From Chimonanthus salicifolius (taxonomy: Eukaryota; Streptophyta; Magnoliopsida; Laurales; Calycanthaceae), in assembly GCA_013350335.1 (NCBI GenBank), contig CM023541.1, forward strand, positions 37,874,739-37,938,738: 64,000 bases of DNA, written 5' to 3'. This document shows positions 58,701 through 64,000 of this stretch, in pieces. The notes beneath the pieces were generated by a model, which was not told where the DNA came from, searched no databases, and saw only the letters and a list, made by a program, of their open reading frames with translations. The position numbers were made by a program, and so were the translations under genes. Numbering within the stretch: the stretch's first letter is position 1; every line of letters begins with the position of its first letter.

Positions 58701-61700
58701 GTCATTGTACAGAGGCTCATTGCACGTTTCATGAGAATCAATTGGATTTAAAATCATAAAAGGGATTTTTATGACTGTTTAAAGCCCTTTATTAATATGA
58801 ATATAACAAATTACAGTAGTGTGATCAAAATTGGCCTTTGGATGTTTATGGTTATTTAAAGCACTTGATTATAATGAATCCGACAAGTTACAACAGTGTG
58901 ATCAATGTTGGCCTTCTGATATCCTCTTTCCCAAGGATATGGCCAGTGTACGAGACAGGAATATGAAAAAATACGGCCTATAAATACTTCCCTCCATTGC
59001 AGCACTTTCCATGGTTTAAAAAAAATGGTTGATAATGCCTTCGAGATGATTCATGTTATAAAAAGAAGTCCATGAGATGATCCTTGCTCTCACCTTTTGA
59101 GTCACTTCCCTCATAGATGCATCTTTATTTTATTTCATGTTGTTGTTGTACTTAGTATAACTGTTGATTTGACAAGATGTAGCCTTGTTCATGAAGTCCT
59201 TTCATTTTTTCATAATGGCCGCTTGGTGTCCATGCATTTAACCTCCATTCACATCCACCATTGAACTTAAATAACAACCGAAACTTACCGAAAATATTCT
59301 TAAGGATTCACCCATTCAAAATCACTTGAGCACATTCATGCATCCATTGGTAACCTTTGATTCTTCAAAGATGGGTCCATCCTCATGATTTTATCAAGAT
59401 CCACTATACAACAAATTGCAATGACTAATTGTAGTTTGGAAAAAGACCTTATTAAAACCACCATTGCAGCCACCTTGGCTTGACCAACCATCCCAGTATA
59501 AAAGGATTTCACCAAAAATTTACACCCATGTCATATGCCCAGATGCCTATCCATAACTGCGTTGGGATAAAAATCCTTTCCGATATATCAAGAAGATGCA
59601 GAAGCAGAGGAATTTCTGCATCGATTAAATTGTACATGAAGCTATAATTCTGTCTAGCAACGCATGATCTAAATATAAATTCTCGCGACACTCACTTTGA
59701 TTTAGTAAAAGAAACAGAAATTCTGACAGTCAAAATATGTGAGAGGTAATGGCATGTCACGAGTTTTCCAGTTCAATCTGATTTGCCATAGTGCTTCTCT
59801 AGCAGTGCATATTACGGTTACTAAGTATTTAAATTTCCTGTCCTTTTGTGTTATTCTTTAAGCTTTATCCCATTGCACAAAGCTATTTGTTTTTCTCCAC
59901 CATGACTCATTGATGAACTCTTTTTGAATTATTTATTTCTGAAATACTTAGTCCTCAATTGTCTGTCCTTAACTGCCCTTCTAGCCTCCTCACTTTTCAC
60001 ATTATGATCTCCACCATATCTTCGTAAACTCTTAAAAATATGTTGATTGCACTCTTCAGACAATGGAGACATGGACGTGTAATGAACTGAGATATTTGAT
60101 AAGGCTATCTTGATTGATGTGATCCTGTCTATACGTGAAGGTTACCTACCTCTATCACAAGGATATGTTTTTGGTTTTAACTTTGCTCAGTAATGTCTAA
60201 GGACGCAATCTTGGGATACATAAGAGGGTAACTCCTGACTAGTTTAACAGCCAAAGACCACTTATATTCCTCTCCAATATTTTGCCCATGGCAACGTAGA
60301 ATCAGCTTAAAAGGAAAAAGTTCCTATCAATTAACATTACAAAAAGATTTGGGACTTGGAACGATGGTGGTGTGGCAGTTTTTTTTTTTTTTTGGCAAAT
60401 CCTGTAGAATTCTATTCATCAGACCCGACTCTCTACAACACCACAACCCAACAAACCCATATCCAATCCTAGTTCTTTTCTTTCTCTTTCAAAGCCAAAT
60501 AATTTTTTCCACACCCTTTAGCTAAATAAAAGAACCTCTTTAAGCCTCTAGTTTATTTCCTTTCCATTTTTTTTTTGGAGTAAACTCCACTTTTTTTTTT
60601 TTTTTTAAAACTATTTTTAACCTTTTTTTATCTTTTATAAACCTTTTCCACCCTTGTTTAGAAAAAAAATCCAACTTTTCCAACCCATTTTTTCCTACCA
60701 ACTTACTCACATCCACTATTTGAAAATTTGCGACTCACCTTCCTTTCATAAGGGGGGAAAATTCAAATTGGTTCCATCATCTTACACCGATTCTTTGATT
60801 GACTCCATGGCATCTGAAGAAGAACATATTGAGAGACTAGAGGTGACTACTCAACACATGTCCGATATTTAGAAGATATAGAGACGCTTGTCTCCACTAT
60901 CAAGTCCAACATTGATTACATCGCAACAAAGGTTCTTCCAGAAGAAGCTCCCAAGTCAACCATAGATGGTGGTGCAAATACCATGGTCAATGGTGCCATT
61001 TTGACATCGATTTTCATGCTACCAACTCACGAGTTCAAAATTACAGGTACTAATAATAGTGCTCACGGTGGTGAAAATTAAAGCCTGACCCACTGAGTTT
61101 GACTCCATTCCATATGTCGACACTAATAAAATTACATGGATTGATCAAGCACAATCTTTCCTATATCAAGCCCCTCCGCAAGATCTCACCTACTATTAGT
61201 GACTTCCATTTCATCCAGATGATGTGATGATGGTCTCTTTGTTCGACAATGCATGGGTCAATGTGCAATATCCTGAAGTTGGTGGCATGCCCTTTCCTCA
61301 CATTCTGTGGATGATATCATTTTACCACTATGTTGCACACAACATTCAAGCAACATCTTATAAACTGTCAGATTTTCTTTGGAATCGGTGTGGGTCTCTA
61401 TTCTTTATGGACATTTTACTACATTGGAGGAATTTAATTCTAGAAATTGCCACATGAGAAATTTCCCAAACTTTGAGGACAAGGTTTGTTTCCATGGGGG
61501 TGGAAATGATAGGATCCTAGTTAAATGAAGTAGTTATTTTGTAATAAGATAATTGGTATGTTGAGATTTATTTCCTTTATTTTATTTTTCATTTGAGTTG
61601 TACCAGAAGTCTATTTATATGATAAGTTTAGTAATAAAAGGATATGAGAGATTTCTCCCCGAAATTACAACTTCGGCGCAGAGGTCGGTTTCTTCTCAAA

Positions 61701-62436
61701 TTGAAACCATTTGGAGGTCTGATTTCTCCTCAAACTGAAATCCTATCCCTCATTATCTCCTTTTTTTTTTCGTTTTCCACGTTTTTGTCATTAGGGTTTG
61801 TACATGGTCTTTATGAATTTCCATGATTCAATGCATTTTATGATTTTTTTTAGTCTTTTGTCAAGTGTACTTTGTGTTATTTATGTATCATTTTTATAGT
61901 GGTCCTTTATTTTTTATGATGGAGACATTTAAAATTTTCCTGAAAATGTATGACAAAAAAATTGGAGCTGGAATTCCCAAATGTAGTCTCTGTTTGGTCA
62001 CTTGTTTAGTGTGATGTGGTTACTGCCTCATTATTTCCATTCACTAAATGCATAAAAACAAAGTGACTTTTTAGATAAATCTCAGATCTTATTAATGCTG
62101 CTGCTCTAAATTGTAGGCATTTCTCAATTGCCCATATGTGGCATGGATATCATCCATCTGTTAAGTTATTGAGCCTCTTTGTGCCTTTATGATTGAGATG
62201 AATAAATAAAAACGTGATGAAGTTAAAGAACACACAGAATAGTAAAGTTTCAGGAACATTAACACGTGTTAGTTTTTTCCCGAAACTATTGAGCGCTTGT
62301 TAAATGGTTGTATGCTCTTGCAGGCTATCGAGCTGTTGTTTGTGGAATGGATCCAATATGTTGTGAATCAAGTTCATGGATGGAGACTGCACATGTTGAG
62401 AAGTTACAACGAGGATCAAATCAGCCATTTTATCAG
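46775..62436 (+). CDS. CLPF: ClpF, chloroplast Clp protease adaptor (UVR and YccV-like domains), 3' end outside window
   Basis: Six exons: 46775-47086, 50446-50505, 50842-50939, 58413-58491, 58569-58662 and 62324-62436, all GT-AG with compatible phases, give 252 residues. Residues 1 to about 80 are a serine- and basic-rich leader fitting a chloroplast transit peptide. Then come NEDILIFFFQLDLATRVQ, a first UVR-like helix (about 108-128, MEQYEIARQLRNKLTE) and a second (158-183, AIESENYALAAELRDQISKL). At 204 a YccV-like domain starts with FRLGQKVRHKMFGYRAVV, followed by CGMDPICCESSSWM. In Arabidopsis ClpF works with ClpS1 to pass stromal substrates to the Clp chaperone and protease. About 80 C-terminal residues are missing: the last donor is at 62437 and no matching exon occurs before 64000. 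I chose ATG 46775 because an in-frame stop lies at 46754-46756; a second ATG follows directly. Introns of 3.4, 7.5 and 3.7 kb are full of retroelements. Confidence 0.9.
48465..48612 (+). repeat. tRNA-derived SINE with TGATGA tail (family S3)
   Basis: A head of tagtaagggctcattg then gttgtgagttcaggtcccc (box B-like GAGTTCAGGTCC) is followed by a body of about 90 bp. It ends in atgatgatgatgatc rather than poly(A). The same trinucleotide tail ends the RTE-type LINE remnants at 53625 and 55260. Confidence 0.55.
49050..49320 (-). pseudogene. L1-type LINE 3' end
   Basis: On the minus strand it encodes IANRVADYFAKNGVEGPVFG, the end of an RNase H domain (as in plant L1 pol: SRxANxxADFxAK), and then a 3' untranslated part to a short A-rich end at 49050. 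It is 5'-truncated. Confidence 0.6.
49322..49660 (-). pseudogene. L1-type LINE 3' end, second copy
   Basis: The minus strand reads KRPPWRLITLGRKIRGLNVG, then LEVTFSHISRVANGE and LLKMKLMGR, the C-terminal RNase H region of plant LINEs, followed by a 3' tail ending near 49330. The words attcgctatatgatata (left) and attcgctatattatata (right) flank it, a likely 17-bp target duplication with one mismatch. Confidence 0.65.
52390..53615 (-). pseudogene. L1-type LINE reverse transcriptase remnant
   Basis: Read on the minus strand from 53610: ILDTILIAHESIDSKHKSK, then TIDFKKAFNMVN (RT core), then PDPLSPLPFALVVDTLNKML (the QGDPLSPxLF motif) and HLQFANDTI (the FADD box, here FAND, so the catalytic pair is altered). 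Downstream come WNPI-type and FRCPLEVVKNLEWIQRNF segments, and, beyond an inserted SINE, NEKKRIFQLLERSQICEHVA and KALLPKRLWNLGIG. Frameshifts and stops interrupt it. It lies antisense in ClpF intron 3. Confidence 0.8.
52574..52784 (+). mobile_element. tRNA-derived SINE (family S1), reference copy nested in a LINE
   Basis: It is bounded by a 17-bp duplication, agaagttcctttgaatc, at 52557-52573 and 52785-52801, so both edges are exact. The head reads GGTTGGCTTGACGGTCAAG (box A) and TTGAATTCAAGTCACC (box B). The body includes atccggtgtgtgtggatagg and aggtttgcacatgcccc. It ends in ggtcttc plus an A/AAAG-rich tail. Removing it restores the interrupted LINE frame region, so it inserted after the LINE. 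Confidence 0.85.
53616..53950 (-). pseudogene. RTE-type LINE 3' end with GAT-repeat tail
   Basis: On the minus strand the fragment encodes TTMVRTIEKLQVAGTRRGVE and ends in a (GAT)n run at about 53625-53645. RTE-clade LINEs of plants end in such trinucleotide repeats. The upstream part is lost. Confidence 0.5.
54059..54208. repeat. Foldback element, hairpin of about 65-bp arms
   Basis: Left words ttcaaagatacttgac, gcctctattatccttttc and catagtgtgactc recur inverted as gagtcacactat, gaaaggatattagaggc and gtcaagtatctctgaa. The loop is about 11 bases. It sits between two RTE remnants in ClpF intron 3. Confidence 0.75.
54210..55275 (+). pseudogene. RTE-type LINE reverse transcriptase remnant
   Basis: Multi-frame fragments give FIWGRSTT (from GFMPGRST), LEKAYDNLN/YDSVPRELI, LNPFLFALIMDALTPGIQGE, a degenerate FADD region (MPFENNILLIGET), and near the end APIDDKLRETR and RSHAQGVVDH-type segments. 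It ends at a tgatgatgatgatgat tract near 55258-55273. It has many stops and frameshifts and is in sense with ClpF intron 3. Confidence 0.7.
55590..56040 (+). pseudogene. RTE-type LINE remnant, second 3' piece
   Basis: Fragments SIRIENDLVLCSVKFCYLGA, KCQQASELLNDRRA and the TxW-MLGNEKK segment correspond to the RTE region after the RT domain (FRYLGSxI, then RxxIKxKxxFY and ECWAxK). It is strongly decayed. Confidence 0.6.
56049..57894 (+). mobile_element. TRIM/LARD-like LTR element without coding sequence
   Basis: LTR-like repeats 56049-56218 and 57699-57894 share tctataatttag, cttaattagtta, tatttggag, tataaatatggt, ctacaatgaat and an attaaca end; edges are TGTTA and TAACA. The right copy has an extra block of about 26 bp after a T-run. 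TGGTATACAGAGC (56219) directly after the first repeat resembles the initiator-Met primer-binding site (TGGTATCAGAGC). The 1.5-kb interior has low-complexity CCGCCTGCTATC-like words and no gag or pol. No exact target duplication was found. Confidence 0.65.
57250..57318. repeat. Short foldback
   Basis: aaagtagggggttc and gaaccccctacttt are perfect inverted partners separated by about 40 bases inside the TRIM-like interior. Confidence 0.6.
58771..58925. repeat. Tandem duplication of about 78 bp
   Basis: Two adjacent units share tttaaagc, ttac-a-agtgtgatcaa and ttggcctt in order, immediately after ClpF exon 5. No function is suggested. Confidence 0.55.
60640..61800 (+). mobile_element. Gypsy-type LTR element remnant (family G1) in ClpF intron 5
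   Basis: An ATG at 60807 opens MASEEEHIERLEVTTQHMSD before a stop. Later frames give EFDSIPYVD-NKITWIDQAQSF, a gag-like piece, and MVSLFDNAWVNVQYPEV. The 3' side reads tttgaggacaaggtttg with a catgggggtgg purine tract at 61468-61500. A TGATAGGATCC LTR start follows at 61507, and the downstream repeat blocks (ggtcggtttct, ggaggtc, aactgaaatccta) match the 13373-13703 LTR. The 5' LTR was not found. Confidence 0.6.
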
Positions 62437-63250
62437 GTAAGCTTAATTAGTTATTTGATTCTCATGTGAGAAGCAATGAAGTGTTTCGAAGATAATTGAG
62501 AAACAGTTTTGTGCAACTTTGCAGAAACCTAGAAAGGAAATACATTTTTTGCAACCTGGTTTCTCTTGATTTATTGTGCTCTTCTGCATATGATGATTTG
62601 GTGGAGATTCTGATTTCCATGTCTGACAACAAATCTTTATCTTGTCCTGTCATCGTTAGCATAAAAGAATGCCAAACGACACAATACCTCTTGTTTGTAG
62701 GAATTTGTGATCCTCAACCAGGATATGGAGAATTCCTTGTGACATCAAACTTGTTTTTTATTTTGAAAAGTGACACCAAACTTGTTATTCAACATTAGTT
62801 TTTATGGTTTTTGTTGGCAGTTTACCAATATAGCATCATATGATAGCTAGTGTATTGGTTTTTGCTCTTCTAGAATGATTAATTTTCATGAGCATATAGA
62901 AGTTACAATTTTTTTTTGGTGACAGATTTTCGAAACTATTGGACATATGAATTGATCAGTATTTCAATACTATTGAACATGACTAATCACAATTTCTGTC
63001 ATGTATCTGCAATATTGATGCAAGATGGCATGCAAAATGTGGAGTGCAGGGCACAAATAATGGCAACCAGTAAGTAGTTTGTAGATGGGTTTAAGTTCAG
63101 TTGAAGGCTTTGAGGGCTTAAGAAACTGTGAGAAAGGGTAGGTGAATGTTGTTGGTCTCAGATGGGACTGGTTTAGGGGCAGACCAGGGTGAGAGCTTGG
63201 TTTTTAAATGGTTGTTGAAGTGATAGAATGATGGGGTAGAAGCAAAAGTT
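62437..63250 (+). other. Start of the next ClpF intron, nothing recognised
   Basis: Donor GTAAGC at 62437. The DNA up to 63250 has no exon that would continue ClpF (a VLVDV-type start is expected) and no identifiable repeat. Confidence 0.5.
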
Positions 63251-63261
63251 AGTTTTTTCTT

Positions 63262-63720
63262 CTTTTTTTTTGAAACATTAACGATTTGATTTCATTAAAA
63301 TAAGAGGAGGTTACAAGAGAAGGATCCAGGTATAGGAGAGATATACCCGGTTCAATAAGGAGGAAAAGGAACAAGAGAAGTAAGAAAAAAAACATGAACA
63401 TATAGAAAAAATACAACAAAACAATCCTCATCCACTAAGGGGACCCCAGCTCCCCTAACTCCCAAGGCTGGTGAGATGAAAAGATTTTCAAAGCTGGCCT
63501 TTGCTTAAGAACACTAACTTTCGCTGAGAAGTCTGCTACACTGTTTGCTGATCGGGGTGTGTGAGCGAAGGTGATGCCACCCAACCTGCACAGCCTCCAA
63601 ATGTCCCTAGAAATATATACTAACCTCCACGGGGGAATTTCCTATTACTAGCCTAGGAGATGGCGCTAGTTGAGTCACTTTCAATAATGAGGTTACCGCT
63701 CCTAAACCTAGTTAGTTTGG
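63262..63720 (-). pseudogene. L1-type LINE 3' end, RNase H domain fragment
   Basis: The minus strand gives GNLIIESDSTSAIS (RNase H aspartate in ESDS), a stop (TAG where family members have TGG), then a frameshift into IPPWRLVYISRDIWRL, GGITFAHTPRSANSVADFSA and a 3' untranslated part with a short T-run (plus strand) near 63262. The 5' part is not present to the window end. Confidence 0.7.
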
Positions 63721-64000
63721 AATAATAAAAAAACAAACGAGTAAGTGGATAGATACTAAGAGTCTGCACCTAGTCGATTCTCGGAGTCAGCACCAAGAAC
63801 TAGGAGTGATCACCGTCTTTGGGGGCTAAATTGATTACCAACTAAAGAGAGCTGATGGCTTCAAAATTAAATTGTATTTTCAACAATATCAGTTAATATT
63901 GCGAGACCTTTATATATGACTTTTACTTGGACCAGGATAGTAACTCTAGTAAACTTGAAATTTAAATTCAAACCAATGGTAATTAAGATCACCGATTGTA

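Noticed and set aside
59509..60350. Possible coding relic in ClpF intron 5
   Set aside because: Minus-strand frames show protein-like stretches, but I could not connect them to any family and stops are frequent.
1..64000. CRISPR arrays, rRNA genes, viral or bacterial operons
   Set aside because: No evenly spaced identical repeats, no rRNA cores and no operon-like gene packing; the sequence is ordinary plant nuclear DNA.

Overview
This window looks like plant nuclear DNA: AT-rich, with large intergenic spaces, GT-AG introns of 0.1 to 7.5 kb, and land-plant gene families (a chloroplast Clp adaptor, a plant cyclic-nucleotide-gated channel, a plant-type S-oxygenating FMO, cytosolic ascorbate peroxidase). 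The large introns packed with retroelement debris suggest a medium or large genome, probably a woody or early-diverging dicot rather than a small-genome herb or a grass. Species is not determinable by eye.

Layout. (1) About 700-7453, + strand: the C-terminal half of a flavin-containing monooxygenase of the FMO GS-OX type. No N-terminal FAD-domain exon is visible, so it is either cut by the window edge or decayed. Its 3.6-kb first visible intron and its last intron carry non-autonomous elements, including a complete 353-bp LTR element (6480-6832) with a perfect 5-bp target duplication. (2) 11700-22277, - strand: a complete eight-exon CNGC2 (DND1-type) channel gene of 707 codons. Its introns hold a Copia gag fragment and a small gypsy-type LTR element. 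(3) 22.3-37.5 kb: gene-poor AT-rich DNA with MITEs, SINEs, foldbacks and a second miniature LTR element. (4) 37.5-40.5 kb: two degenerate tandem copies of a cytosolic ascorbate peroxidase 5' region, the second ending at a probable 1.4-kb solo LTR (40509-41945). (5) 46775-62436, + strand: six exons of ClpF, the UVR/YccV-domain chloroplast Clp protease adaptor; its last exon(s) lie beyond 64000. Its 7.5-kb third intron holds L1-type and RTE-type LINE remains, a SINE with an exact 17-bp target duplication, and a TRIM-like element.

The genes are independent of each other; nothing indicates a cluster or pathway. The main interest is the repeat fraction: at least three miniature LTR elements, two hAT-like MITE families (one built from palindromic TATCGGCCGATA units), several tRNA-derived SINE families, and two long hairpin-forming foldbacks.

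Exon boundaries were set by eye from splice sites, reading phase and family knowledge. No search or alignment was run, so family names and element boundaries are to be read with the stated confidence.
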